This document shows positions 9,716-19,594 of a stretch of 64,000 bases of DNA, piece after piece. A program made the translations under genes and the position numbers. The stretch comes from an uncultured Mucilaginibacter sp. (GTDB lineage Bacteria > Bacteroidota > Bacteroidia > Sphingobacteriales > Sphingobacteriaceae): the NCBI GenBank assembly GCA_903864275.1, contig CAIPFE010000040.1:1-64000 (forward strand). Reading direction: 5' to 3'. Every line of letters starts with the position of its first letter. The first letter of the stretch is position 1. The notes beneath the pieces were generated by a model. That model was not told where the DNA came from, did not search any database, and worked only from the letters and a program-made list of their open reading frames with translations.

Positions 9716-10666
9716 ATGTTAAATCGCAGGCACCTACGGGTAAAAGTTTTACAGTCTTTATACGCTTATCATCAATCGCATAGCGGCGACGTAAAACAAC
9801 ATGAAAAAAATTTATTGCAGAGTGTTGATAAGGTATACGAAATGTATATCTGGATGCTGTCGTTAATTTCGGAAGTAGTGGCATATGCTGCCAATGATGC
9901 CCGCGAAAGGGCCAACAAGCACCTGCCCACGGCCGAAGACCTTAATGCGGATGTTAAGATATTAAGCAACAGGTTTATCCTGTCCCTGCTAAAAAATAAA
10001 GAGTATTTAGCTGCATTAAAGAAATATAAGGTGGCCTGGGATTTTGAGCCCGAATTGACCAAATCGTTGTTCATAATTCTGAAAAACTCCGATGATTACA
10101 GTGAGTACCTTAAAAAAACCGGCGATACTATACAGACGGACAAGGACATCATAAAATTCATTTTCAAAAAAGTAATTTTGAAATCGTCATTGGCCGAACA
10201 GGTTTTTGAGGATAAATTTATATACTGGCCTGTTGATAAAGATGTGCTTCAAGCGTTAATTGCAAAAACATTTAAAAACTTTGCCTACGACAACCCGGAA
10301 CAGAATAAACTGGCAGAGGTAACAGGCAACTGGGAAGAAGACCGGGACTTTATAGTAAACCTTTTTGAAGAAAGTATAAGGCATAATGATGAATACCAGG
10401 TAATGATTGGCGATAAAACCCAGAATTGGGAACCCGACCGCATTGCGATGATGGATACTTTATTAATGAAAATGGCCATTGCTGAGTTTGTCAATTTTGC
10501 GTCTATCCCGGTAAAGGTAACGATCAACGAATACCTGGAGATTTCGAAGGAGTTTAGTACGCCAAAGAGTAATTCATTTATAAACGGTATCTTGGACAAG
10601 ATTTTGTCCGATTTAAAAGCGCAGAACAAAATAAATAAAATAGGCAGAGGATTAATAGAAGAATAA
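9716..10666 (+). CDS. nusB: Transcription antitermination factor NusB
   Basis: MLNRRHLRVKVLQSLYAYHQS; C-terminal MDTLLMKMAIAEFVNFASIPVKVTINEYLEISKEFSTPKSNSFINGILDKI. Confidence 0.95.
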   Translation: MLNRRHLRVKVLQSLYAYHQSHSGDVKQHEKNLLQSVDKVYEMYIWMLSLISEVVAYAANDARERANKHLPTAEDLNADVKILSNRFILSLLKNKEYLAALKKYKVAWDFEPELTKSLFIILKNSDDYSEYLKKTGDTIQTDKDIIKFIFKKVILKSSLAEQVFEDKFIYWPVDKDVLQALIAKTFKNFAYDNPEQNKLAEVTGNWEEDRDFIVNLFEESIRHNDEYQVMIGDKTQNWEPDRIAMMDTLLMKMAIAEFVNFASIPVKVTINEYLEISKEFSTPKSNSFINGILDKILSDLKAQNKINKIGRGLIEE

Positions 10667-10668
10667 CA

Positions 10669-11091
10669 ATGAAGAACATTTTTTTTAGCTTAATAGCGGC
10701 AGGGATGTTGTTTTCTGCATGCAATAGTGCCGGTAGTAAAACAGCCGGAAATACAACTGCCAGCGCGGAAAACGCACCGGTAATGAAATTTGAAAAAGAA
10801 AGCCACGATTTTGGTAAGCTGATTGTGGGCAATAAAGTTAGTTACGACTTTAAATTTACCAACACAGGCAAGTCCCCTTTGATCATTACTGATGGTTTCG
10901 CATCATGCGGCTGTACAAAGCCTACATGGCCAAAAACTCCTATCAAACCAGGGGAAAACGGCATCATTCATGTCACTTTTGACAGCAGGGGTAAATCACC
11001 GGGCCTGCAGGATAAACTGATCACCATAACCGCCAATACTACCCCCGCTCAAAACGCGGTACATTTAATTGGCGAATTAACAGCACAATAG
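10669..11091 (+). CDS. DUF1573 domain lipoprotein
   Basis: Lipobox SAC; FEKESHDFGKLIVGNKVSYDFKFTNTGKSPLIITDGFASCGCTKP. Confidence 0.9.
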   Translation: MKNIFFSLIAAGMLFSACNSAGSKTAGNTTASAENAPVMKFEKESHDFGKLIVGNKVSYDFKFTNTGKSPLIITDGFASCGCTKPTWPKTPIKPGENGIIHVTFDSRGKSPGLQDKLITITANTTPAQNAVHLIGELTAQ

Positions 11092-11108
11092 AAATAATAT
11101 AAACAAAA

Positions 11109-11432
11109 ATGATAGCTACTATTTTATTACAGGCCTCTACTGGTTTTGGCGCACAACAAATAATCACATTCGGCTTAATTGCCGTTGTATTTTATTTCTT
11201 TATGATACGCCCGCAGGTCAAAAAGTCAAAAGACCAGAAAAAATATGTCAATGAACTGAAAAAAGGCGACAGGGTGGTAACTACGGCCGGCATACATGGA
11301 AGAATAATCGAGGTTGCTGAAGCTACCTTTTTGGTTGAAGTTGATAACGGCAAGATCCGTTTCGACAAATCAGCGATATCATTGGAAGCTTCGAAAGCGT
11401 TAAATACGCCGCCTGTGGTCACTAAGTCTTAG
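11109..11432 (+). CDS. yajC: Preprotein translocase subunit YajC
   Basis: FGLIAVVFYFFMIRPQVKKSKDQKKYVNELKKGDRVVTTAGIHGRI. Confidence 0.95.
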   Translation: MIATILLQASTGFGAQQIITFGLIAVVFYFFMIRPQVKKSKDQKKYVNELKKGDRVVTTAGIHGRIIEVAEATFLVEVDNGKIRFDKSAISLEASKALNTPPVVTKS

Positions 11433-11519
11433 TTAAGCTGAAAGCCGAAAGCATAAAGCTAAAAACCTGCATAGTATAGCTTTCGGGCTTTATGCTTTCT
11501 CCTTTTTGCTTTTAGCTTA
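11433..11519. repeat. Heptameric word array with inverted arms (GCTGAAA/AGCTTTC class)
   Basis: GCTGAAA GCCGAAA GCATAAA GCTAAAA ... AGCTTTCGGGCTTTATGCTTTCTCCTTTTTGCTTTTAGCTT. Confidence 0.85.
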
Positions 11520-11524
11520 AAAAA

Positions 11525-12472
11525 ATGGCAATAATTAAATTATCTGCAACTGAACGGAGAAGGGTGTCGGCATTTTTTACCTGCATGCTGCTTGCCGTTT
11601 TTGCATGGATAGTTACTGTACTGTCAAATCCCCATCAGTACACGGTCAGGGAAATCTTAGAATTCAGGAACACTCCCCAAAAGCGGGCCTTCCATTCGTT
11701 GCAGTCGGACACGGTTAACGCCATTATTAACGGGACAGGCTGGGATATGCTTTTTTCAAAAATGAATTCCGGGAATAAATCGGTTACGGTTGACCTGCAG
11801 ACACTTGAAGATAAAAGTTATGTAGTATTAGGGTCTCAGCTTGACCAGATCAACAGCAAAAGGGAGAACGGCCAGCAAATAACCAGGTTTATCCCGGATA
11901 CGCTTTATTTTGATTTTTCAAACCGTAAAGTAAAAAGGATACCTGTGCGTTTAATAATGGCTCTAAAATACCAACGCCAGTTTACCCAATCGGGTAACAT
12001 TACCATTAAGCCCGCCTATGTTATCATTAATGGTCCCGCGAATGTTATTGACAAAATAACAGAATGGAGGTCGGACACGTTAAAACTGGATAGCCTGGGT
12101 GAAACGATTAATACCCTCGTGAACTTACAACCCGTTAAGGAGGGGAATCTGAGTGTATACCCAAAAAATGTGCAGGTAACTATACCGGTTGATGAATTTA
12201 CCGAAAAAGTTTTGGAGGTACCGGTTAAATTAATAAATAACCATAGTTACGAGGATGTAAAAGTATTCCCGCAAAAGGTCAAGGTGACATTTACAACCTC
12301 GTTAACCAGGTACGAAGAAATAGATGAAGATTTTTTTGAAGCAACAGCAGACCTGGACCTGTGGCGCCTGCATGGCTATAAGGTATTGCCGGTGGTGCTA
12401 TCGAAGATCCCGGAGTATTGCAGGATAGTGAAGATCGAACCGCAGAATATTGACTTTATCATCAAAAAATAA
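11525..12472 (+). CDS. YbbR-like domain protein
   Basis: Between yajC and coaE; RVSAFFTCMLLAVFAWIVTVLSNP N-terminal TM, repeated YbbR-like beta modules. Confidence 0.8.
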   Translation: MAIIKLSATERRRVSAFFTCMLLAVFAWIVTVLSNPHQYTVREILEFRNTPQKRAFHSLQSDTVNAIINGTGWDMLFSKMNSGNKSVTVDLQTLEDKSYVVLGSQLDQINSKRENGQQITRFIPDTLYFDFSNRKVKRIPVRLIMALKYQRQFTQSGNITIKPAYVIINGPANVIDKITEWRSDTLKLDSLGETINTLVNLQPVKEGNLSVYPKNVQVTIPVDEFTEKVLEVPVKLINNHSYEDVKVFPQKVKVTFTTSLTRYEEIDEDFFEATADLDLWRLHGYKVLPVVLSKIPEYCRIVKIEPQNIDFIIKK

Positions 12473-13065
12473 TGCTTAAAATTGGCATAACCGGGAATAT
12501 TGGCAGCGGAAAAACCACTGTAAGCAAGGTGTTTGAGGTGCTGGGCATTCCTTGTTTTTATGCTGACGACGCCGCAAAAACAGTAATGACAACCGATGAA
12601 ATCCTTATTAAAGGGATAAAATCGACTTTTGGTGAAACTTCGTATTTTAATGATGGCACGTTAAACCGCAAACATATCGCCGGGATCGTTTTTAATGATA
12701 AAAAACAACTCGCCAAATTAAATTCACTGGTTCACCCGGCAACTTTCCGGGCTTTTGATGCATGGGTAAGATCCATCAGCGGCGTGCCTTATGTATTAAA
12801 AGAAGCGGCCTTACTGTTTGAAAGTGACGCGCACAAATTCTGCGATTATACCATTATGGTACAGGCCCCGCTTGAAACCCGCATAAAGCGCGTAATGGAA
12901 AGAGATGCCGTTACACGGGATGAAGTTGAAAAACGGGAGGCAAACCAATTCCCGGAAGAAAAGAAGGCAACAATGGCTAACTATATTATCGTAAATGATG
13001 ATAAGCAACTGGTAATACCCCAGGTTTTGGAATTGCACCGCGTCTTTTGTTCATTGGTTCATTAG
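12472..13065 (+). CDS. coaE: Dephospho-CoA kinase
   Basis: MLKIGITGNIGSGKTTVSKVFEVLGIPCFYADDAAK. Confidence 0.96.
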   Translation: MLKIGITGNIGSGKTTVSKVFEVLGIPCFYADDAAKTVMTTDEILIKGIKSTFGETSYFNDGTLNRKHIAGIVFNDKKQLAKLNSLVHPATFRAFDAWVRSISGVPYVLKEAALLFESDAHKFCDYTIMVQAPLETRIKRVMERDAVTRDEVEKREANQFPEEKKATMANYIIVNDDKQLVIPQVLELHRVFCSLVH

Positions 13066-13250
13066 TTCACTGGTTCATTGGTAGGGGCGCATACCTCTCG
13101 CGGGCATGGCGAACTTCCTTAACAGATCTGGCCAATAAACTAATGAACTTTCTTAACAAAGCAGACCAATGAACTAATGAACCAGTGAACTAATGAACTT
13201 CCCTAACAGGGCAGACCAATGAACCAATGAACCAGTGAACTAATGAACTT
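13049..13250. repeat. Octameric word arrays (GTTCATTA class); arm 1 overlaps coaE 3' end, later arms overlap the exonuclease start
   Basis: GTTCATTG GTTCATTA GTTCACTG GTTCATTG ... CCAATGAA CTAATGAA CCAGTGAA CTAATGAA (two direct longer copies). Confidence 0.9.
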
Positions 13251-14184
13251 GAAAGATGATTTCCTTTCCTTCAATACCAATGGCCTTTACTGTAAATATG
13301 GGGATTTTTATATCGACCCTATACTGCCGGTAAAAACGGCGGTTATCTCCCATGCCCATGCTGATCACGCAATTAGCGGTAACAATACGATTTACTGTAC
13401 CGCCGCAACCCTCGCGTTTATGCAGTTGCGGTATGGGAAAAACATCGGGAAGGTTTTTAATATCATACCTTATCATTCGCCATTTAGCATAGGTGTTGTA
13501 AAAATAACCCTTATACCCGCCGGTCATATCCTTGGTTCGGCGCAGGTGCTGATGGAATATGAAGGAGTAAGATACTTATACACCGGCGATTATAAACTGC
13601 AGGCCGATGCAACTTGTGAACCTATTGAATGGGTAAAAATTGATGTTTTGATAACTGAAAGTACTTTTGCAGATCCTGCGATCATACACCCCGACCCGGT
13701 TATTGAAATAGAAAAGATAAATGCAATTAAATCCAACATATTGCTTGGCGCCTATGGCCTTGGTAAAAGCCAGCGGTTAATCAATATGATCAATACTTAT
13801 GCCCCGCAAAAAAAAATACTGATTCATTTCCGCATTATACCTATTAATGCCATTTACGAAAAAATGGGGTACCCGCCCGGGAAATACCAGATTTACAGCC
13901 GCAAGCTGATGAAAAACCAGGAGGAGTTTGTGTACATTGTGCCGCCATTTACTTTTGACAGTTATATTAAGGCAACTGGCGTCACCCGCCTGTTTGCTTC
14001 CGGATGGAAGGCCCTGCAGGTGAATAAGCAGGACACACTGTTTATTTCGGACCATGTGGATTGGAATGATATTCTGCAAACGGTAAAACATGCCCAACCA
14101 AAACAAATATGGACCCTGCATGGTAACGGCATACATTTAAAGAAGTTTTTTGGTGATAATATTTTTGTGAAACTGCTGAATTAA
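13243..14184 (+). CDS. MBL-fold metallohydrolase, likely ligase-associated DNA exonuclease family
   Basis: VISHAHADHAISGN, IPAGHILGSAQVLMEYEGVRYLYTGDY, FISDHVDWNDIL. Confidence 0.8.
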   Translation: MNLKDDFLSFNTNGLYCKYGDFYIDPILPVKTAVISHAHADHAISGNNTIYCTAATLAFMQLRYGKNIGKVFNIIPYHSPFSIGVVKITLIPAGHILGSAQVLMEYEGVRYLYTGDYKLQADATCEPIEWVKIDVLITESTFADPAIIHPDPVIEIEKINAIKSNILLGAYGLGKSQRLINMINTYAPQKKILIHFRIIPINAIYEKMGYPPGKYQIYSRKLMKNQEEFVYIVPPFTFDSYIKATGVTRLFASGWKALQVNKQDTLFISDHVDWNDILQTVKHAQPKQIWTLHGNGIHLKKFFGDNIFVKLLN

Positions 14185-14378
14185 TGATGGAGGAAGGTGT
14201 TGATTATTACATAAATGAAGACGGTAACTTTGTTTTTACAAAAGAATATCATTTAAAACGCGGATATTGCTGTAAAAACAAATGCCTGCATTGCCCCTGG
14301 GATTATGGCAAGCCCGGGCAGGACAAAGACATTTCGAATAATTCTGATCGGTTCGACGAGTCTGAAGGTTACCGTTAA
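14184..14378 (+). CDS. DUF5522-like small cysteine-rich protein
   Basis: VDYYINEDGNFVFTKEYHLKRGYCCKNKCLHCPWDY; start overlaps upstream stop. Confidence 0.8.
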   Translation: MMEEGVDYYINEDGNFVFTKEYHLKRGYCCKNKCLHCPWDYGKPGQDKDISNNSDRFDESEGYR

Positions 14379-14407
14379 CCACACAATGACTGCTGCCGGA
14401 AGCTCAA

Positions 14408-14440
14408 ATCCGAAATCGAACATCCGAATTCCGAAATAAA
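14408..14440. repeat. Heptameric word array (ATCCGAA class)
   Basis: ATCCGAA ATCGAAC ATCCGAA TTCCGAA ATAAAA. Confidence 0.85.
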
Positions 14441-14462
14441 AGGGGATATTTGTGTTTTAGGA

Positions 14463-14924
14463 TTGAAATTAACTATGCGGATAGACGAGGAAATACAAAG
14501 CAGCAAATTTGAAGATAATTACCATAAACTGGTGATCAACATCGCATATACCGATAGCTGGCTGAGCAATACGTTTCGCTGCAAGTTCGAAAAACATAAC
14601 CTTACGCAGCAGCAGTTTAATATATTAAGGATATTGCGCGGCCAATACCCAAAACCGGCTACTGTTAATTTGTTAAAAGAGCGAATGATCGATAAAATGT
14701 CGGATGCTTCGCGTATTGTTGACCGCCTGGTTCAAAAGGGGCTTGTTTCGCGCTGTACAAATACCAAAGACCGGAGGGCCGTTGATATCCGTATCAGTGA
14801 TGCCGGGATGGAGATACTTGCCAGAATGGACACCGAATTTAAAACGAAGGACCTGTTAGAGAAGAACCTAACAGTTGAAGAAGCAGGACTGATTAGTGAT
14901 CTGTTGGATAAGATGCGGGGATAG
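14463..14924 (+). CDS. MarR-family transcriptional regulator
   Basis: wHTH: LTQQQFNILRILRGQYPKPATVNLLKERMIDKMSDASRIVDRLVQKGLVSR. Confidence 0.88.
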   Translation: MKLTMRIDEEIQSSKFEDNYHKLVINIAYTDSWLSNTFRCKFEKHNLTQQQFNILRILRGQYPKPATVNLLKERMIDKMSDASRIVDRLVQKGLVSRCTNTKDRRAVDIRISDAGMEILARMDTEFKTKDLLEKNLTVEEAGLISDLLDKMRG

Positions 14925-14932
14925 GTACATTT

Positions 14933-14962
14933 ACGAATTACGATTTACGAGTTACGATTTTT
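14933..14962. repeat. Heptameric word array (GATTTAC class), single arm
   Basis: GAATTAC GATTTAC GAGTTAC GATTTTT. Confidence 0.8.
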
Positions 14963-15012
14963 TCTGCCTGGGAGGTAATTTAATATTTTGATATTTTTAG
15001 CCAAAGCAAAAC

Positions 15013-16101
15013 GTGAGCCATCATTTGCGCAAGGACAAAAACTGTCTCAATTGCGGTGCAATTGTAGAGGAGCGTTATTGTTCGCATTGCGGCCAGGAGA
15101 ACACGGAGCCTAAAGACTCTTTCAGGCATCTGCTCGGCCATTTCCTGGCCGATGTTACGCACTACGATTCCCAGTTATTCACCACCATAAAGGATTTGAT
15201 TATTAAGCCCGGTTTCCTCACTCGGGAATACAATGCCGGGCGGCGGGCCAGTTACCTGAACCCGATAAGGATGTATATTTTTATTTCGGCTGTATTTTTC
15301 CTGATTACGTTTTCGCAGAAAAAGGAAGAAAATAACACAAACGCCGTTACAACCACCAACAAGGACGTCAATTTATTCCGGCAGCACCTCGCCGATAGCT
15401 TGCGGGGGATCCGTAAAAGTAAAAAGCCTTTCTCGCGGGGGGATAGCATCGGCAATGCCATATACTCATCTCTTGCCGCTCACCTCGATACCCCCAAATT
15501 GCTAAACGTTGCAGATGAATCCGTGGGGGCAAGCATAGGTGACAATGGCGCGATAACTTTCCGTATAAAGGAAAACAGGTATGCCAATACCATGCAGTAC
15601 GAGACAGCACAACGAAAGCTGCCGGATAGCGCACGGGATGATGTGACTATGCATTATGTCGAAAAAAAAATAATCCGGTTGGTGCATGAACAGGGCCACA
15701 AAGGTGAGCTTGTTATCACCCGGAATATAGAACATGATTTACCAAAGATTATGTTCGTATTGATGCCCTTGTTCGCATTGTTTGTCAGTCTTTTTTATTC
15801 CCGGAAGTTTCTATACAGTCAGCACGTCATTTTTTCGCTGCATTTTCACTCGTTTGTATTTATCGCATTATTAATTGCCGACCTTTTAAGTTTAGTAATG
15901 CCCATCGACAAAGCGTGGCTTATTTTAGTGGGCGCATGGCTGTTTGGCGTTTTTATTTATCTCGCGGCAGCCTTGCATTCAGCGTATAGTGAAGCTTTGT
16001 GGCTATCTGTAATAAAGGCCCTGGGTATTTCTTTTATTTATATAATTACGTTGATCGCAGGCATCCTTCTTTTATTTGTAGTCACTTTCATTTTCCTCTG
16101 A
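15013..16101 (+). CDS. DUF3667 domain membrane protein with N-terminal zinc ribbon
   Basis: CLNCGAIVEERYCSHCGQENTEPKDSFRHLLGHFLADVTHYDSQLFTTIKDLIIKPGFLTREY; GTG start. Confidence 0.85.
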   Translation: MSHHLRKDKNCLNCGAIVEERYCSHCGQENTEPKDSFRHLLGHFLADVTHYDSQLFTTIKDLIIKPGFLTREYNAGRRASYLNPIRMYIFISAVFFLITFSQKKEENNTNAVTTTNKDVNLFRQHLADSLRGIRKSKKPFSRGDSIGNAIYSSLAAHLDTPKLLNVADESVGASIGDNGAITFRIKENRYANTMQYETAQRKLPDSARDDVTMHYVEKKIIRLVHEQGHKGELVITRNIEHDLPKIMFVLMPLFALFVSLFYSRKFLYSQHVIFSLHFHSFVFIALLIADLLSLVMPIDKAWLILVGAWLFGVFIYLAAALHSAYSEALWLSVIKALGISFIYIITLIAGILLLFVVTFIFL

Positions 16102-16725
16102 TATTAAACCCCTTTTTACCCACCTTATGTGCAGTTTCCAAAATAAGCTATAGAACATCCATCCTACCAATATCCCGTAAATAGCCCCGCAAATCACATC
16201 GATGGGAAAATGCACACCTACATACACCTGCGCGAAACTGATTGTGCCGGCCCATAAAATACACCAAAACCATATCCAGTGCCACCTTTTATGAAATAAC
16301 AGGATCAGGAAAAATGCCACCGCAAAATGATCAGTTGCATGGGTGGAAGGGAAACTATAGCCGGTTCCGCAGCTTACGCGGACAATGGCTGTTTTTGAAA
16401 CAACCGGATCCCGGCAGGGGCGTTCCCTTTTTACCAGTGGTTTTATGATGCTTGCACTTGTAAAATCGGCAAAACCCGCTGCCAGGGCTAATAATATAAT
16501 AATCAGAATGCCTTGTTTTCTAAACCTCCATAAACAAAAAACAATGATGAACAGGTAAAGCGGTATCCAGAATTTAGCGTTACGCAAATAAGGCATCACG
16601 AGGTCAAAAAGTGGATTCCCCAGTTCGTGATTGATGAAATGAAATAAATGCCGGTCGAAATGTAAAAGATAATCGGGCATCGGGTATCTGGATGATTCTG
16701 TAAAGTAAAAGTCAAATATAACCAA
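16072..16725 (-). CDS. PAP2-family phosphatase
   Basis: KPLVKRERPCRDP, SFPSTHATDHFAVA, AQVYVGVHFPIDVICGAIYG. Confidence 0.92.
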   Translation of the reverse strand: MVIFDFYFTESSRYPMPDYLLHFDRHLFHFINHELGNPLFDLVMPYLRNAKFWIPLYLFIIVFCLWRFRKQGILIIILLALAAGFADFTSASIIKPLVKRERPCRDPVVSKTAIVRVSCGTGYSFPSTHATDHFAVAFFLILLFHKRWHWIWFWCILWAGTISFAQVYVGVHFPIDVICGAIYGILVGWMFYSLFWKLHIRWVKRGLISEENESDYK

Positions 16726-16804
16726 TAAAATGAGGCTTAAAACAATCCGATTTATACGCTGCTTCGCTTAAATATTTTTATTTTTGCCACAAATATTTTA
16801 CACT

Positions 16805-18187
16805 TTGACATTAATCAAATCAATTTCGGGCATACGGGGCACTATCGGCGGTTCAGCCGGCGAAGGCCTGACACCCGTAGACATCGTAAAATTCGTATCA
16901 GCTTATGGCACCTGGGCAATTAATAAAACAGGCAGAAAAAAAATTATTTTGGGCCGTGACGCGCGCATATCCGGCAATATGGTGAATAGCCTGGTTGTCG
17001 GCACCTTGCAGGGTTTGGGTATTGATGTGGTTGATCTGGGCCTGTCAACTACCCCGACAGTTGAAATAGCGGTCCCTTTGGAGCGGGCGGCCGGCGGGAT
17101 CATATTAACGGCCAGCCATAACCCCAAGCAATGGAATGCGCTCAAATTGTTAAATGCGGATGGCGAATTTATCAGCGATGCTGAAGGGAAAGAGGTACTG
17201 GTAATCGCCGAAAAAGGCGACCTGAAATATGCTGATGTAAACGACCTGGGAAAAGTAAATAATGAAGAGAATTATCTGCAAAAGCATATTGACCTGATAT
17301 TGGCTTTGCCTTTAGTTGATGCCGAAGCGATCGCAAATGCCGATTTCAAAATAGCGATTGATTGTGTTAACTCAACCGGGGGGATTTTTGTTCCTGCTTT
17401 ACTGAAGGCGCTTGGGGTAAAAACGGTATTTGAATTGTATTGCGAACCTGACGGTAATTTTCCGCATAACCCGGAGCCCTTGCCGGAGAATCTTACTGAA
17501 CTTTCAAAGGTGGTATTAAGTAAAAGGGCCGATTTGGGTATTGCTGTTGACCCCGACGTTGACCGCCTTTGCTTTGTTTGTGAAGACGGCAATATGTTTG
17601 GTGAGGAATATACGTTGGTTACCGTGGCCGATTACGTTTTGCAGCATACCAAGGGTAATACAGTTTCGAACTTGTCATCGACCCGCGCTTTAAGGGATGT
17701 GACTGAAAAGGCAGGCGGCGTTTACTATGCTGCAGCAGTAGGGGAGGTGAACGTGGTGAACAAAATGAAGGAAGTAAACGCGGTGATCGGGGGCGAGGGC
17801 AACGGTGGGGTGATATATCCTGACTTGCACTACGGCAGGGACGCCCTGGTGGGAATAGCCCTGTTTTTAACCCATCTTGCAAAATATGGTAAATCCGTTT
17901 CACACTTAAGGAGTACATATCCCGGCTATTTTATCTCAAAAAATAAGATCACGTTAACGCCAGAAATGGATATCGACAGGTTGCTGCTAAAAATTGAAGA
18001 AAAATACAAAAAGCATCCGCACTCCACCATCGATGGCCTGAAAATAGAATTTGACAAAGAATGGGTACATTTGCGCAGGTCAAACACCGAGCCGATTATC
18101 CGTATTTACTCGGAAGGTACGTCGGAAACGGTTGCAAATAATCTTGCAAATAAGATAATTGCCGATATAAAAGAGATTTTAAAGTAG
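16805..18187 (+). CDS. glmM: Phosphoglucosamine mutase
   Basis: (M)TLIKSISGIRGTIGGSAGEGLTP; ILTASHNPKQWNALKLL; TTG start proposed at 16805. Confidence 0.9.
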   Translation: MTLIKSISGIRGTIGGSAGEGLTPVDIVKFVSAYGTWAINKTGRKKIILGRDARISGNMVNSLVVGTLQGLGIDVVDLGLSTTPTVEIAVPLERAAGGIILTASHNPKQWNALKLLNADGEFISDAEGKEVLVIAEKGDLKYADVNDLGKVNNEENYLQKHIDLILALPLVDAEAIANADFKIAIDCVNSTGGIFVPALLKALGVKTVFELYCEPDGNFPHNPEPLPENLTELSKVVLSKRADLGIAVDPDVDRLCFVCEDGNMFGEEYTLVTVADYVLQHTKGNTVSNLSSTRALRDVTEKAGGVYYAAAVGEVNVVNKMKEVNAVIGGEGNGGVIYPDLHYGRDALVGIALFLTHLAKYGKSVSHLRSTYPGYFISKNKITLTPEMDIDRLLLKIEEKYKKHPHSTIDGLKIEFDKEWVHLRRSNTEPIIRIYSEGTSETVANNLANKIIADIKEILK

Positions 18188-18316
18188 TCCGGAAGTCGGA
18201 AAGTCCGTAAGTCCGAAAGAAGCTGCAGCTGACAAGAACTATAGTTCGATTGCAAACGTAAAAATATAGAAAAAAACAATCTTCCGGACTTTCGGACTTT
18301 CCGGACTTTCGGACTC
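18186..18316. repeat. Octameric word array with inverted arms (AGTCCGGA class) between glmM and cysteine desulfurase
   Basis: AGTCCGGA AGTCGGAA AGTCCGTA AGTCCGAA ... TTCCGGAC TTTCGGAC TTTCCGGAC TTTCGGAC. Confidence 0.9.
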
Positions 18317-18328
18317 AATTATTCCCCC

Positions 18329-19465
18329 ATGCGTGTTTATTTTGATAATGCTGCCACTACACCACTCGACCCCGAAGTGATGAAACAAATGTATAAGGTT
18401 ATGGAAAGCAATTATGGCAATCCATCGTCTATTCACGGGCATGGCAGGGAGTCGAGGGCGCTGGTTGAAAAGGCGCGTAAAACAGTTGCTAATTTATTGC
18501 ATACGTCACCTGCCGAGATTTTTTTTACCAGCGGCGGCACAGAAGCCGACAATACTGCTATCCGCTGTGGAATTACCGACAACAATATACAGCATGCCAT
18601 CACAAGCCGCCTCGAACACCACGCAGTTATCCATACGCTGGAGGCAATGCAGAGAGCCGGGAGCATAAAACTGAGCTTTGTAGATGTTGACGGCAAAGGA
18701 AATGTTGATTACCGGCATTTAGAAACATTGCTTAAAGATAATGAACGCAGCTTTGTATCATTAATGCACGCCAACAACGAGATTGGCACAATAACTGACA
18801 TTACGGTTGTAGGCGACCTTTGCGAGCAGTATAACGCCATTTTCCATTGCGACACGGTACAAACTATGGGCCATTACGCGCACGACCTCAGCAAGCTTAA
18901 AATGCATTTTATGGTATGCGCGGCCCACAAATTACATGGGCCCAAAGGTGTTGGATTTTTACATGTCAACCACCGGATAAAAATAAGGCCAATGATCTAT
19001 GGCGGATCGCAGGAACGCAATATGCGCGGCGGTACGGAAAACTTGTATGGCATTGTTGGTTTGGCAAAAGCCCTTGAAATCGCTTATGCCGAAATGGACC
19101 AGCACCAGCAGTACGTCCAGGGATTAAAAACTTACATGGTCGATCAGTTAAAAGAGAAAGTATCCGGCATAGATTTTAACGGCGAAATAGCGGCGGATAA
19201 AAGTTTGTATACTGTATTAAATGTGTCCTTCCCCGAAATGGAAATGGCCGATATGTTATTATTTAATCTTGATATAGCGGGTATTTCGGCCTCAGGGGGC
19301 AGTGCCTGCAGCTCGGGCAGTGATATTGGCTCGCATGTGCTTACTGCAATCGGCGCAAGCCCGTCGAGGCCGTCCGTAAGGTTTTCATTCTCAAAATATA
19401 ACACAAAAGAGGAAGTGGACTATACAGTTGCCAAAGTGCGCGAGTTGTGTTTGGTAAATGCCTGA
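18329..19465 (+). CDS. Cysteine desulfurase (NifS/IscS family)
   Basis: MRVYFDNAATTPLDPEV; HCDTVQTMGHYAHDLSKLKMHFMVCAAHKLHGPKGVGFL; SGGSACSSGS. Confidence 0.95.
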   Translation: MRVYFDNAATTPLDPEVMKQMYKVMESNYGNPSSIHGHGRESRALVEKARKTVANLLHTSPAEIFFTSGGTEADNTAIRCGITDNNIQHAITSRLEHHAVIHTLEAMQRAGSIKLSFVDVDGKGNVDYRHLETLLKDNERSFVSLMHANNEIGTITDITVVGDLCEQYNAIFHCDTVQTMGHYAHDLSKLKMHFMVCAAHKLHGPKGVGFLHVNHRIKIRPMIYGGSQERNMRGGTENLYGIVGLAKALEIAYAEMDQHQQYVQGLKTYMVDQLKEKVSGIDFNGEIAADKSLYTVLNVSFPEMEMADMLLFNLDIAGISASGGSACSSGSDIGSHVLTAIGASPSRPSVRFSFSKYNTKEEVDYTVAKVRELCLVNA

Positions 19466-19594
19466 TTTTTGTAAGTTGGCAGTTTTTAGTGCACGGTTTG
19501 CAGTGGCAACTAACTTTCATAAAACGACATTTTCTTTCGAAATTGGATGGATTGGCATGGATATTGGTTTATTTAATTATAAATTAATAAACCT

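Noticed and set aside
16784-16804. Upstream TTG start of glmM
   Set aside because: Downstream TTG at 16805 gives the family-typical MTLIKSISGIRGT start; 16784 lies in the probable promoter -7 region (TATTTTTG).
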